The notes beneath the pieces were generated by a model. It had not been told where the DNA came from. It did no database searches and saw nothing but the letters and a program-made list of their open reading frames with translations. From contig NZ_CP139971.1 in assembly GCF_034424545.1 (NCBI RefSeq), positions 682,001 to 746,000 of the forward strand: a stretch of DNA of 64,000 bases, in the 5' to 3' direction. Origin of the DNA: Trinickia caryophylli (GTDB lineage Bacteria; Pseudomonadota; Gammaproteobacteria; Burkholderiales; Burkholderiaceae). Of this stretch, positions 1 through 9,063 are shown piece by piece; the stretch's first letter is position 1; every line of letters begins with the position of its first letter. Made by a program: the position numbers and the translations under genes.

Positions 1-156
1 ATATGCGGGGCGCTGCCTCACGATTGAAGCGCTTTCAGGCGCCATCCGCAAGGGCGCGCCGGTGCGCCCCCGAGCTGTTCGCGTCGATTGCAGGCTGACG
101 CTTGCGGTGGCCAGCCGACGAGGGACGGTACTCGCTCGGTTGAATAGGCCTGGGGC

Positions 157-1023
157 CTAACCCCCCGTTTGCTCCACGAGCCAGCTCTTGAACGTCTGCA
201 TTGCCGGCGTCATGCGTTTCGACCTCAGCCACGTGAGCCAGTAGCTGCCCGCGTCCACGTCGAGATCGAACACGCGCGTAAGACGCCCCGATCGCAGTTC
301 GCGCTCGAACATGCTCGAGGGCGCGAGCGCAACACCCGCGCCTTGCATCGCCGCTTCCACCATGAGCCGCGACGAGTCGAATACGGGACCGCGAATCGTC
401 CATGGCTCGAGCCCGGCGGCGGCAAGCCAGTGCGACCATTCGTCGGCCCGGTACGATCGCAGCAGTGTCTCGTTCGCGAGATCGGACGGCGTACGCAAGC
501 GCGCGGCCACTTCGGGTGCGCCCAGCACCGCGAGCGGCGCGGCACAGAGCCGCACGGCGTGAATTCCGGGCCAGGCGCCGGCACCGAAGCGGATCGCGCA
601 ATCGATCCCCTCCGCGGCAACGTCGACGAGATTGTTGTGCGTGAGCAGGCGCAGTTCGACGAACGGGTGCGCCGCACGGAATTGCTTGAGTCTCGGCATC
701 AGCCAGCCGACGGCGAACGTGCCCACTGCACCGACCGTCAGCACCTCGTGGAAATGACCGCCATCGAATTGCCGAAGTACCGCATCGATTCGGTCGAAGG
801 CATCGCTCAGCACCGGCAGCAGGGCCAGCCCCTCGTCGGTCATGGCGAGCCCGCGCGGCAGGCGCCGGAACAGCACGGCCCCGAGCCGCTCTTCGAGCGC
901 CCGCACTTGCTGGCTCACCGCCGCCTGCGTGACGTTGAGCTCGCGCGCCGCACGCGTGAAGCTCAAATGTCGCGCTGCGGATTCGAATGCGCGCAGCGCA
1001 TTCAACGGCAGATAACGTCCCAT
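157..1023 (-). CDS. LysR-family transcriptional regulator, GcvA/AmpR-like
   Basis: A 288-residue LysR-type regulator. The N-terminal winged helix opens with PLNALRAFESAARHLSFT and continues TQAAVSQQVRALEERLG, the wording typical of the GcvA/AmpR/PenR branch; the substrate-binding domain fills the rest. I start it at 1023 because the HTH must lie near the N-terminus; a longer open frame to 1149 adds 42 residues without family character. It diverges from the FAD oxidoreductase at 1222 with a 198-bp gap carrying an 8+8 inverted repeat, so it probably controls that gene and itself. The ligand cannot be read. No beta-lactamase gene is adjacent, so a PenR role is not supported here. Confidence 0.9.
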   Translation of the reverse strand: MGRYLPLNALRAFESAARHLSFTRAARELNVTQAAVSQQVRALEERLGAVLFRRLPRGLAMTDEGLALLPVLSDAFDRIDAVLRQFDGGHFHEVLTVGAVGTFAVGWLMPRLKQFRAAHPFVELRLLTHNNLVDVAAEGIDCAIRFGAGAWPGIHAVRLCAAPLAVLGAPEVAARLRTPSDLANETLLRSYRADEWSHWLAAAGLEPWTIRGPVFDSSRLMVEAAMQGAGVALAPSSMFERELRSGRLTRVFDLDVDAGSYWLTWLRSKRMTPAMQTFKSWLVEQTGG

Positions 1024-1166
1024 TGCAAATCGATCCCCGGCGATGTGTTTCGTGCGCAAAAATATCACCGATCGCCGCAGGGCAGCGCCGAACATGCCAA
1101 ATCGCCGCGCACGTGGAAAAGACGCAGAGTCGCATGCGTCTGGGCACACATACGCACCGGATGGCG

Positions 1167-1186
1167 GGCATCATGCCGATGATGCC
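1167..1186. promoter_or_regulatory. Perfect 8-bp inverted repeat, candidate operator
   Basis: GGCATCAT and ATGATGCC flank a 4-bp GCCG spacer. The site lies 35 bp before the start of the FAD oxidoreductase gene and inside the divergent interval shared with the LysR gene. Position and symmetry fit an operator, but the arms do not show the classical T-N11-A LysR pattern, so the binding protein is unassigned. Confidence 0.35.
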
Positions 1187-1221
1187 GTGCGCTCGTTCAA
1201 CGAATCAGGAGGAAACCGGTC

Positions 1222-2511
1222 ATGTCGATGCATGCCCGCAGCTACTACGAGGCCACCGTCGAGCGCCCCGCTTTCGCGCCGCTGCGCGGCCGGCACGACG
1301 CCGAAGTATGTATCGTGGGCGGCGGGCTCGCGGGCCTTTGCACCGCACTCGGACTCGTCGAGCGCGGCTGGCGCGACATCGTCGTGCTCGACGCGGAGCG
1401 TGTCGGCTTCGGCGCGTCCGGGCGCAATGGCGGCTTCGTGTTCGGAGGTTTCAGCCTCGACAATGCCGCGCTCGCACGGTTGCTCGGCGAGCGCGATGCG
1501 CGCGCGCTTTACCGGTTGACGACCGATGCCGTCGCGCTGATCCGCTCGCGGATCGCACGCTACGAAATAGCCTGCGATGCCGTATTCGCGGGCGCCCTCC
1601 TCGCCGACTGGTTCGGCGAACCTCGCATGCTCGAGGCGCAGCGACGCCTGATGCAACGCACGTTCGGCGTCGAATGGATGCCGGTCGCGCAGGCAGAACT
1701 GCAAGGCCGGCTCAAGACGCAGCGCTATCGCGGCGGCCTGCTCGAGCCGAACGGCTTTCACTTCCACCCGCTGAAGTACGTGCTCGGCATCGCCCGCGTG
1801 CTCGCGCAGGCGGGCGTGCGGATCCACGAACACAGCCCCGCGACCTCGATCGAATGGCAAGGTGCGGCGGTGTGCGTGAGCACGGCCCAAGGCTCCGTCA
1901 CCGCGCCGCACGTCGTCATGGCCGGGGGTGGCTACCTTCACCGCGCCTATCGGCACGTCGAACGTGCCGTTCTGCCGATCGCCACCTATGTGATGACGAC
2001 CGAGCCGCTCGGCGCGCGGCTGAAAGAAGCCATCGACTGCGAATGGGCCGTCTACGACACGCGCTTCGCATTCGACTATTACCGCGCGCTCCACGATACG
2101 CGTGTGCTCTGGGGAGGCAGAATTTCGATCTTCGAGCGCCCGGCCGCCACGGTAAAGCACCTGCTCGCCCGGGACATGCGGCGCGTCTACCCCCAACTCG
2201 CCGACGTGAAGATCGACTTCGCATGGGGCGGGCTCATGAGCTATGCGCGGCATAAAATGCCGCAGATCGGCCGCACACCCGATGGCGTCTGGCATGCGAC
2301 GGGTTTCGGCGGGCACGGCATGGCGCCGACCACGGCTGCGGGCGAGCTGCTCGCGGCCGCGATCGCCGGGGCACAGCCGATACCGCCCGTGCTTGCGCGC
2401 TTCGGCCTGGCGCCCGTGCACGGGCTGCTCGGCCTCGCGGCGGCGGAGCTTACCTATCTCACTCGAATCGGCCTCGATGCGGCGCGCGAGCGCCTCCGCG
2501 CCATGCGCTGA
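1222..2511 (+). CDS. FAD-dependent amine/amino-acid oxidoreductase (DadA/PuuB-like)
   Basis: A 429-residue protein with an N-terminal Rossmann FAD site (VCIVGGGLAGLCTALGL, about residues 29-45), then FGASGRNGGFVFGG, the typical second motif of DAO-fold oxidases such as gamma-glutamylputrescine oxidase. Near the C-terminus GFGGHGMAPTTAAGELLA matches the conserved FAD-contacting end of the fold. The family oxidises C-N bonds of amines or amino acids; the substrate is not evident. Start 1222 is supported by an AGGAGG ribosome site about 8 nt upstream. It appears monocistronic and diverges from the LysR regulator. Confidence 0.88.
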   Translation: MSMHARSYYEATVERPAFAPLRGRHDAEVCIVGGGLAGLCTALGLVERGWRDIVVLDAERVGFGASGRNGGFVFGGFSLDNAALARLLGERDARALYRLTTDAVALIRSRIARYEIACDAVFAGALLADWFGEPRMLEAQRRLMQRTFGVEWMPVAQAELQGRLKTQRYRGGLLEPNGFHFHPLKYVLGIARVLAQAGVRIHEHSPATSIEWQGAAVCVSTAQGSVTAPHVVMAGGGYLHRAYRHVERAVLPIATYVMTTEPLGARLKEAIDCEWAVYDTRFAFDYYRALHDTRVLWGGRISIFERPAATVKHLLARDMRRVYPQLADVKIDFAWGGLMSYARHKMPQIGRTPDGVWHATGFGGHGMAPTTAAGELLAAAIAGAQPIPPVLARFGLAPVHGLLGLAAAELTYLTRIGLDAARERLRAMR

Positions 2512-2531
2512 GGCGGGTACCGCCGCTGCTG

Positions 2532-4004
2532 CTACTGTTGCGCGACCGGACCGTAGGGCCCATCCGGCCCGGGCCCCGCCGGTCTGAACGCCCCGCCGGA
2601 CTCGATCATCGCGCGCTGCAGCAGCCCCTTCGCATCGGCACTGCTCGAATCGGCCGCCAACGCATCGCCCGCGTGGTGCCATGCGCAGTTCCACCGCTGC
2701 TGCACGGCGCACGAGCGCGCCTGGCTCAGCGCGTCGTCGCGCGCGCGTTCACGCAACGTCAGGTCCTGCTGCAGCGAGTACGCCTGGCTGTTGCCCGGCT
2801 GAATCGAGCGCACCGTCGCCAATGCCTGCTTCGCAAGCGCGAGATTACCCTTGGCGAGCCCGGTTTGCGCAAGTGCAAGCGAGCGCGATACCGATGCAGC
2901 CCGTCGCTCGGCCCCGCCGCGCGTAGAAGCCGTCTGCGCGGGGGGTGGCGAGGACATCGCCGCCGGCACACGCTCGAGCGAGCCTTTCCTCGGCACCTTG
3001 ACTTCGGCCACAGCCCGGTTCGCGCGACCGTCGTCACGGGCCATGGCTGGCGGTGCGACGCCGTCATCGGGCTCGCGGCCTGCTGCCGGTGCCGGTGCCG
3101 GCGCCGCATTCACGAGGTGCGACGGGCTCGACCGCGGCAGCGGTTCGGTCCCCGCCCCGCGCTGTGCCAACCGAGCGGGTTCGGCCGGTTGCGTGGGTTG
3201 AACCGGTTGTGCCGGTTGTGCCGGTCGTGCAAGCTGATCCGCGCCCGGCATTGGCGCCGTGCGGGCGGGCGGCGCCGCTGTCCCAGGCGGTTGCACGGAG
3301 GCCAGCGCGCCATCGACGCGCGATGTCTGATCCCGGCGTGCCGCGCGAATGTCGGCGTCGTTTGCGCTGTTCGAACCCGGATTCGCATCAGCCCGGCCCG
3401 ATGCACCGTCGAATCCCTGCGAAGGCGTCGCCATCGACGTGGCGGGGGCGGACAACTCAGCCGAAGGCAGTCCTCGCTTGTTTCCCGACGCCTCGTTTGG
3501 CCGGACGATGCCATCGACGCTCTGGGTCGCGGCCTCTTGCACGCCCTGTGCCGCGCCATCACCGTCATTGCCACGCTGCAGCAGCGCCACGGCGCCGAAG
3601 CCGAGAACGAATGCAGCCAGCACGACAGCAGTTCCGATCTTGAGCCCCCACCGCCTGCCGGCGCGTTCGTCCATCGGGTATCGTCCGCCGAAGTCGAAGC
3701 CGGCATCGGTCGACGTTGCAAAGAGCGGTGTGGGACGCGCGGGCCAAACCGGCTCGCCGCGCGGGGCAGGCCGTCCCACGGACGGCTGCTCCGGTCGCAG
3801 CCGCGGCTCCGGTCGCTGCGGCTGCGCCGATCGCGGTGGCTGTTGCGCGCGCGGCTGTCCCACGCGTGGAAGCTCGCCGTTGCCGAAGGCAAACCGCGCG
3901 TGCGCGCCGCAAAACGGGCAGAACGAAACGGGTTCCGGCACGCTTGCGCCGCAGCGCTTGCACTCGGCCGGGAACTGAATGGCGCCATGGTTGTCGTTGC
4001 GCAT
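2532..4004 (-). CDS. Zinc-ribbon, single-pass membrane protein with Pro/Ala-rich linker
   Basis: A 490-residue protein of unknown function. It starts at MRNDNHG, preceded by GAGGAGG at good spacing. Residues about 12-32 hold two CxxC pairs (CKRC and CPFC), a zinc ribbon. A low-complexity Pro/Gln/Arg segment follows, then one membrane helix around residues 160-180 (VVLAAFVLGFGAVALLQ). The next roughly 200 residues are Pro/Ala-rich, with AQP/TQP short repeats near 3180-3235. The C-terminal roughly 110 residues read as TPR-like helices (LALAQTGLAKGNLALAKQAL). The layout suggests a cytoplasmic zinc ribbon tethered to a periplasmic helical module. It is convergent with the FAD oxidoreductase, with a 20-bp gap. 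No function is assigned. Confidence 0.8.
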   Translation of the reverse strand: MRNDNHGAIQFPAECKRCGASVPEPVSFCPFCGAHARFAFGNGELPRVGQPRAQQPPRSAQPQRPEPRLRPEQPSVGRPAPRGEPVWPARPTPLFATSTDAGFDFGGRYPMDERAGRRWGLKIGTAVVLAAFVLGFGAVALLQRGNDGDGAAQGVQEAATQSVDGIVRPNEASGNKRGLPSAELSAPATSMATPSQGFDGASGRADANPGSNSANDADIRAARRDQTSRVDGALASVQPPGTAAPPARTAPMPGADQLARPAQPAQPVQPTQPAEPARLAQRGAGTEPLPRSSPSHLVNAAPAPAPAAGREPDDGVAPPAMARDDGRANRAVAEVKVPRKGSLERVPAAMSSPPPAQTASTRGGAERRAASVSRSLALAQTGLAKGNLALAKQALATVRSIQPGNSQAYSLQQDLTLRERARDDALSQARSCAVQQRWNCAWHHAGDALAADSSSADAKGLLQRAMIESGGAFRPAGPGPDGPYGPVAQQ

Positions 4005-4303
4005 GCTTACCTCCTCGGCATGCGGGCCTGCATCGGCCCGGCATGCTCGGCGCGCAGCGATCCGCACGCCGGCGAACGGCGGGTCACGCTCCAAATAACA
4101 GATGCAATTGCCATGAATGAAAGAAATACGAGCAACACGATCATGGCCACTATCGGGCACTCGCCCCGGCAGCGTCAAGGCGCAGAGCCAATTCGCATCA
4201 GCGTGCGCGCGCCAGAAGCGAGCACTACCGCGTTAATCGCTTCGGACTCCTATTGTTTCTTGCCCCGCATGCACGGTAACAGCCGAAACGCCCGCTCAAG
4301 CTT
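4005..4303. other. Intergenic interval, no gene seen
   Basis: About 300 bp upstream of the zinc-ribbon protein and downstream of the AraC regulator. It presumably holds the zinc-ribbon promoter. I see no RNA gene, long repeat or convincing terminator. Confidence 0.5.
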
Positions 4304-5077
4304 TCATCGTGCGCCAGTGCCGCTCGTGAGCAACATCCGGTACTCGCTCGGCGTCACGCCCACGGTCGCCTTGAACTGGCGAGTGAACGCGCTGTGATCG
4401 GTGTACCCGCAAAGCGCGGCCACGTCGGTCACCTTGTCGCTCGAAACCAGCAGCGCGGTGGCCGCGTCGAGCCGTGTTTTCAGCAGCACCTGGCGCGGGG
4501 TCAGATGAAACACCTTGTGAAAGTAGCGTTCAAGCTGAGCAACCGACATGCCCGCCATGCTCGCGAGATGCGTGAGGTTCAGCGGCTCGACGTAGTGGTC
4601 CTGGATGTATTGGACGACGTTCGCGAGACGCGTGTAGGCCGGATGCGTCTTTTCGTTGGCATTCAGATCGCGGGAAATGCCGGCGAGGCCGACGATCGCA
4701 CCCTCGGCGTTGCGCAGCGGCACCTTCGAACTCAAGCACCAGCCCGGTTGCCGGCCCGGATAAAGATGCAGCTCGAGCTGATCCATCATCGGCGCCGCGC
4801 CACCGAGGATCGCACGGTCTTGCGCCATGTAAGTGCTCGCGAAACGGCTCGGAAACACCTGCTCGGTCGTCTTGCCGATGAGCGCCTGCTTTTCCTTGCA
4901 ACCGCATCTCGTCGCCAGCGTTCGATTGACGAGCGCATATCGCGACTCGCCGTCCTTGACGAAGAAAACGACATCGGGCAGCGCATCGAAAACGGGCTCG
5001 AGCTGATAAAAGGACGGCAGCATTTCGGCAAGCGTCATCGCCGCCGGCATTGCCGGCAAGGAAAGCATCGGCGTCAT
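4304..5077 (-). CDS. PAS-domain AraC-family regulator, probable hydroxyproline regulator
   Basis: A 257-residue regulator. Residues about 25-140 form a PAS-like sensor (VFFVKDGESRYALVNRTLAT... GIVGLAGISRDLNANEKTHP-type ending). The AraC/XylS double HTH occupies about 155-250, including LTHLASMAGMSVAQLERYFH and VTDVAALCGYTDHSAFTRQF. The start lies 22 nt after the stop of the upstream dehydrogenase gene on the same strand, so it may be the last gene of the hydroxyproline operon. P. aeruginosa carries an AraC-type activator, LhpR, with its hydroxyproline genes, and the context here agrees with that role. The ligand itself is inferred. Confidence 0.88.
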   Translation of the reverse strand: MTPMLSLPAMPAAMTLAEMLPSFYQLEPVFDALPDVVFFVKDGESRYALVNRTLATRCGCKEKQALIGKTTEQVFPSRFASTYMAQDRAILGGAAPMMDQLELHLYPGRQPGWCLSSKVPLRNAEGAIVGLAGISRDLNANEKTHPAYTRLANVVQYIQDHYVEPLNLTHLASMAGMSVAQLERYFHKVFHLTPRQVLLKTRLDAATALLVSSDKVTDVAALCGYTDHSAFTRQFKATVGVTPSEYRMLLTSGTGAR

Positions 5078-5099
5078 CGTCCGTGTTTCGCGCGCCGCT

Positions 5100-6422
5100 T
5101 CAATGGTCGCGCTCGAAAGTCGAGGATGCGCCGATTATAGGGCGCGAAAAATCGCCTGCCGCGAGTGTCGCGATCCGCGCGGGTGCGATCGGCGGCCGCG
5201 CCGCGGTCACATCCCAGCCAAAGTAGACATTCGCCGCGGCACCGCATATCCGTCCCTGGCAGGCCCCCATGCCGCAACGCGTGTGCAGCTTCGCATCGCG
5301 CCAGCTCGCATGCGCGGCGACCGCGGCAAACGTCGCATCTTCGCAGCGGCACAACAGCGTCTCACCGGGCGGGTGCGCCCGCGCGCGCGGGCCGAGCGCG
5401 AAGGCCTGGGCGAGACCGACGGCGAATCGGCGCCAACGGTCGCGCTCGCGCCCAAGCGTCGCGGGTATCGCCTCCCCGCTCGCCGCGATGCCCGCTATAC
5501 GCCCTTCGACGCACGCAAGCTCGACGCCACCGATGCCGGTGCATTCGCCCGCGGCGAAGATGTTGCCGACCGAGGTACGGCCGTGCCCGTCGATGGCGAT
5601 GGCGCCATCGGTCAATGCGCATCCAAGCGCCTGAGCGAGCGTCGTATTCGGCACGAGCCCGTAGCCGATCGCGAGTCGATCGCACGCGATCGTCTCGCGA
5701 CGAGCGCCCCGCTCCACAACCACCGCTTCCAATCGCTCGCGGCCGCACGCCTCGGCTATGACGCTTCCTGTCAGGTAGCGCGTGCCGGCGAACCCGCGCG
5801 AGAGACGGGCGGCTTGCCAGAGCTTGGCGGGCGTGCGCGCCAGCGCGGCACCGAAGCGCGCGACGGCGGCGAAGGGCGCTTGTTCTATCACCGCGACGAC
5901 GTTCGCACCGGCCGCACGCGCCGTAGCAAGCGCCGCGAGCAGCAGCGGCCCGCTGCCCGCAATCGCGATGCGTTGCCCACGCACAGGCACACCACCCTTG
6001 ATCAAGGCCTGGAGCCCGCCCGCACCGGTCACGCCCGGTAGCGTCCAGCCCGAGAACGGAAGCAGCCGCTCGCGGGCGCCCGTTGCAACGATCAGGCGCG
6101 AGTACAGAACCGTACTTGCCTCGTCGCGACCCGTTCCGCGGCCCATTTCCAGCAAGAGTCCGTTGGGCGGCGCAGCGGCAACGATGCGCGCCCCCGCGAA
6201 CATCGTGACGTTGGCGCGCTGCCGCAATTCATCCAGGGCGCGCGCAAGCGGCTCACTCGCAGTATGCGCAGGCCCCTGACGCCAAACCTGCCCGCCCGGG
6301 CGCGGGTTGTCGTCGATGACGGCAACGCGCATGGCGCGTGACGCGGCAACGCCCGCCGCCGCCAATCCAGCGGGCCCCGCACCCACGATGACGAGGTCGA
6401 ATTCGACACAGCGCTTCATCAT
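5100..6422 (-). CDS. D-hydroxyproline dehydrogenase, FAD/NAD(P)-binding HcnB-like subunit
   Basis: 440 residues. It opens with a Rossmann FAD fold (VIVGAGPAGLAAAG) followed by PGGQVWRQG; a second nucleotide-binding glycine motif (IAIAGSGPLLLAALATA) sits mid-protein. The C-terminus has a BFD-like cysteine cluster (LLCRCED... TRCGMGACQGRICG) for an Fe-S centre. This architecture is the alpha-type subunit of three-component opine/hydroxyproline dehydrogenases (HcnABC-like). The start is the first of two ATGs and overlaps the Fe-S gene stop by 4 nt, indicating translational coupling. With the two upstream genes it would oxidise cis-4-hydroxy-D-proline to pyrroline-4-hydroxy-2-carboxylate; the substrate is inferred from the linked epimerase. 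Confidence 0.87.
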   Translation of the reverse strand: MMKRCVEFDLVIVGAGPAGLAAAGVAASRAMRVAVIDDNPRPGGQVWRQGPAHTASEPLARALDELRQRANVTMFAGARIVAAAPPNGLLLEMGRGTGRDEASTVLYSRLIVATGARERLLPFSGWTLPGVTGAGGLQALIKGGVPVRGQRIAIAGSGPLLLAALATARAAGANVVAVIEQAPFAAVARFGAALARTPAKLWQAARLSRGFAGTRYLTGSVIAEACGRERLEAVVVERGARRETIACDRLAIGYGLVPNTTLAQALGCALTDGAIAIDGHGRTSVGNIFAAGECTGIGGVELACVEGRIAGIAASGEAIPATLGRERDRWRRFAVGLAQAFALGPRARAHPPGETLLCRCEDATFAAVAAHASWRDAKLHTRCGMGACQGRICGAAANVYFGWDVTAARPPIAPARIATLAAGDFSRPIIGASSTFERDH

Positions 6423-6691
6423 CGGTCGTGCTCCGTCTCGATCGCCATGCCATGGCAACAAACCGTCTGGCAGGCGAGCACGTGACGACACCCGTCGACC
6501 GATACACGGCACTCCTGGCAAACGCCCATGCCGCAAAGCGCCGCGCGCGGACCGCCTGTTACCGAGCGCCGTGTGCCATCCGTCCCGTATGCAATCGCCA
6601 ATGCGGCAGCCACGCTCGCCCCGGGCGGCACGCACACGGCAATATCGTCTACCGTCACCACGAGTTGTGTTTCGAATTCGATTGCGCTCAT
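6419..6691 (-). CDS. D-hydroxyproline dehydrogenase, small [2Fe-2S] HcnA-like subunit
   Basis: A 90-residue ferredoxin-like subunit beginning [24 protein letters not shown] supplies three cysteines of a plant-type [2Fe-2S] site, and a later cysteine (HVLACQT) completes it. Proteins of this size sit between the two flavoprotein subunits in HcnABC-type dehydrogenases and carry electrons between flavins and the acceptor. It overlaps both neighbours by 4 nt (ATGA), so the three genes are read as one coupled unit. Confidence 0.88.
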   Translation of the reverse strand: MSAIEFETQLVVTVDDIAVCVPPGASVAAALAIAYGTDGTRRSVTGGPRAALCGMGVCQECRVSVDGCRHVLACQTVCCHGMAIETEHDR

Positions 6692-7875
6692 TGCCGCTCG
6701 TGCTCCATCACATCGGCTCCGCCCCGTAACGCGCGAAACCGGCCCGGCAAATACGGCGTCGCATCGAGTTCCGCATGCGAGCCGATCATTTGCGAGGCGA
6801 GCAGGCGGGCCGTGGCAAGCGCGGTCGTCACGCCGAGCCCCTCGTGCCCCGTTGCCACCCAAATGCCCGCCCCTTTATCCGCCGCTTCATGCGATCTCGT
6901 GCCGTCTTCGTCGCTCTCCATGCGGCCGATCAGCGGCAAACCGTCTGGCGTCGCGGCGCGCAGGCCCGTCCAGGCACGGATGCCATTCAGTCCCGCGAGC
7001 GCAGGCAGGTAGTGTGTGCAGCGCTCGAGCATCTGGGCGAGCACCGGCAGTTCGACGGCGGGGTCGGACGTCTCGAACTGGCGCGACGAGCCCAGCAGTA
7101 TCTGGCCGGTCGGCCGCGGTTGGGCATTGAATGCCACCGAGGTGCCCGCATGCTGGTGCGCGCTTTTGATGTAGCCGAGTTCGAGCAGTTGGTGAGAAAT
7201 GAAGCCGGGATAACGATCGGTGATGAGCAGGTGGCCTTTTTTCGGGGCGAGTGGCAGCGATGGCACAAGCCGCCTCGCCTCGAGCCCGCTCGCGACCACG
7301 ACGAAGTCCGCGCCGACGCGTGTGCCGTCGGCAAGCGTCACGCTCGATGAATCCGCGCGGACCACCGCTGTCGACGTCTGCAACCGAATACGCGGCGCGC
7401 CCGACGATCGAGTCAGCAACCACTCGGCCGCTGTCGGCGCATAGACGATGCTGTCGTGCTCGACGAGCAATCCCCCCGCCATCGCCCGCGACAATTGAGG
7501 CTCGCAGGCGAAGAGCGCAGGCGCGTCGAGCAACTGCGCGGCAACTTCGTTCGCGGCGAAGGTGGCATGCAGCGCGCATGCCGCAGCCCACTCCTCCTCG
7601 TCCGCCGCGACCCACAGCGTGCCGCAACGGCGAAACGCATCGATCGCGCGCAACTGCGGCGCCAATTCGAGCCATAGCGCACGGGAGTATCGCGCCAGCG
7701 CGAACTCGGCAGGCGAGTCGTTCATCACGACGATATGCCCCATGCCCGCAGCCGTGGTTCCGCCGCCAATGCCGCCCGCGTCGAACACCCGAACGGCCAT
7801 GCCGTGGGCCGCGAGCTCCGCCGCGCAAGCGGCGCCGACGATCCCGGCGCCCACCACGATGGCGCTCGCGCTCAT
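6688..7875 (-). CDS. D-hydroxyproline dehydrogenase, DAO-fold catalytic subunit
   Basis: 395 residues with FAD motif [18 protein letters not shown] at the extreme N-terminus, [13 protein letters not shown] next, and [20 protein letters not shown] at the end, all diagnostic of the D-amino-acid oxidase/DadA fold. It is the HcnC-like subunit expected to hold the amino-acid site. Its start overlaps the epimerase stop by 4 nt and its stop overlaps the Fe-S subunit start by 4 nt. The adjacent 4-hydroxyproline epimerase makes cis-4-hydroxy-D-proline the likely substrate, though homologues also take other D-amino acids or opines. Confidence 0.88.
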   Translation of the reverse strand: MSASAIVVGAGIVGAACAAELAAHGMAVRVFDAGGIGGGTTAAGMGHIVVMNDSPAEFALARYSRALWLELAPQLRAIDAFRRCGTLWVAADEEEWAAACALHATFAANEVAAQLLDAPALFACEPQLSRAMAGGLLVEHDSIVYAPTAAEWLLTRSSGAPRIRLQTSTAVVRADSSSVTLADGTRVGADFVVVASGLEARRLVPSLPLAPKKGHLLITDRYPGFISHQLLELGYIKSAHQHAGTSVAFNAQPRPTGQILLGSSRQFETSDPAVELPVLAQMLERCTHYLPALAGLNGIRAWTGLRAATPDGLPLIGRMESDEDGTRSHEAADKGAGIWVATGHEGLGVTTALATARLLASQMIGSHAELDATPYLPGRFRALRGGADVMEHERQ

Positions 7876-8861
7876 GCGCCGCGCGAAAGCACGATGCCCG
7901 CCGCGAAAGGATCATCGTCCTCGAAGCAGAGCTGCCCTTGCGCCATGATGTGGGCGCGACCTCTGATGGTCGGCACGATGGTTGGCCCCGCGTCTGGCGC
8001 GCAATCGACCGAATCGATCGTATCCTCGCACGGTACGTAGCTCGCCTCGAAGGCACTGCCGATGATGCTTTCCTGACGCCATACGTCGCCCGCGGCGAGC
8101 TTGCCGTCCGCGGCGAGGCATGCCAGCTTGGCGCTCGTACCGGTGCCGCACGGCGAGCGGTCATAGGCGTCGCCCGGACAAAGCACGAAGCTGCGGCTGT
8201 CCGCACGCCCGCTCGGGCTCTGCGCGAAAAGTTCTATGTGATCGATGAGTGCGCCCTGCGCCCCGGTGATCCCCTGGGCGACCAGCGCTTCACGCACGTC
8301 ATGTGTGAACGCGGTGAGCTCGCCGATATGCGCAGGCGTCAGCGCACGCCCATGCTCCGACACCAGGAAGAACCAGTTGCCTCCCCAAGCCACATCGCCC
8401 ACAAGCGGCCCATGGCCCGGCACATCGACGACGACCGCGCGACGGTAGCGATACGCCGGCACGTTGCGCACCGATACGCTGCCGTCGCGGTGCAGCACCG
8501 CCTCGACGATGCCAACCGGCGTCTCGATGCGGTGCTCGCCCGGCGCGATCCTGCCGAGATGCGCGAGTGATGCGATCAACCCGATCGTGCCATGGCCGCA
8601 CATGCCGAGATAGCCGACGTTGTTGAAAAAGATGACGCCTGCGGCGCAATCGTTCGCGTGCGGTTCGCATAGCAGCGCGCCCACCACGACATCCGAGCCC
8701 CGCGGCTCGGTGACGACACCGGCGCGCCAGTCGTCATGACGCGCACGCAGTATCTCGAGCCGTTCGGGCAACGGCCCGCGGCCCAGGTCGGGGCCGCCTT
8801 CCATGACGAGCCGCGTCGGCTCGCCGCCTGTGTGGGAATCGATGATCTGTATCGTCTTCAT
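7872..8861 (-). CDS. lhpA: 4-hydroxyproline 2-epimerase (proline racemase family)
   Basis: A 329-residue proline-racemase-fold enzyme that converts trans-4-hydroxy-L-proline to cis-4-hydroxy-D-proline in the cytoplasm. Both catalytic cysteines are present: Cys88 in [12 protein letters not shown] and Cys238 in DRSPCGTGT. That separates it from trans-3-hydroxyproline dehydratases, which replace the first cysteine by threonine. N-terminal [10 protein letters not shown] is also typical. I start at MKTIQIID; a longer open frame to 9317 crosses the divergent promoter region and has no family match. It is the first gene of the coupled dehydrogenase operon. Confidence 0.93.
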   Translation of the reverse strand: MKTIQIIDSHTGGEPTRLVMEGGPDLGRGPLPERLEILRARHDDWRAGVVTEPRGSDVVVGALLCEPHANDCAAGVIFFNNVGYLGMCGHGTIGLIASLAHLGRIAPGEHRIETPVGIVEAVLHRDGSVSVRNVPAYRYRRAVVVDVPGHGPLVGDVAWGGNWFFLVSEHGRALTPAHIGELTAFTHDVREALVAQGITGAQGALIDHIELFAQSPSGRADSRSFVLCPGDAYDRSPCGTGTSAKLACLAADGKLAAGDVWRQESIIGSAFEASYVPCEDTIDSVDCAPDAGPTIVPTIRGRAHIMAQGQLCFEDDDPFAAGIVLSRGA

Positions 8862-8890
8862 GTCGCCATGGTAGAAACGCGACGCACCCG

Positions 8891-8997
8891 CCGTCTTGGC
8901 GCCGATATGCGCGACCGATGCCGATTTCAGCATAGCCACGGCGGCGCGCCGGCTGTGCCGAAATCGGCATCGCCGATGCGCGAAGCACGCAAGACGG
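8891..8997. promoter_or_regulatory. Nested inverted repeats in the divergent hydroxyproline promoter region
   Basis: All symmetry shares one centre at 8944. The inner arms are 8916-8937 and 8951-8972; they pair 20 of 22 bases and include a perfect 13-bp block (CGATGCCGATTTC / GAAATCGGCATCG). The outer arms are 8891-8897 (CCGTCTT) and 8991-8997 (AAGACGG). Each inner arm holds a TGCCGA-N2-TCGGCA-like dyad (8919-8932, 8956-8969), about 37 bp apart. The element lies between the epimerase start at 8861 and the deaminase start at 9064, so one protein bound as a pair of dimers could control both directions. Confidence 0.6.
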
Positions 8998-9063
8998 TCC
9001 GCCCCTCCCCACCTAAACTGCCGGCATATCGCGTCAAATTCGATTCGCTCGAGGAGAGAAGCA

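Noticed and set aside
1-156. Possible partial gene at the left edge
   Set aside because: Only 156 bp before the LysR stop; no motif or consistent coding signal seen.
157-1023. PenR/AmpR beta-lactamase regulator
   Set aside because: The HTH wording is similar, but the divergent neighbour is an FAD oxidase, not a beta-lactamase.
7872-8861. trans-3-hydroxy-L-proline dehydratase
   Set aside because: Both catalytic cysteines are present; the dehydratase has Thr at the first position.
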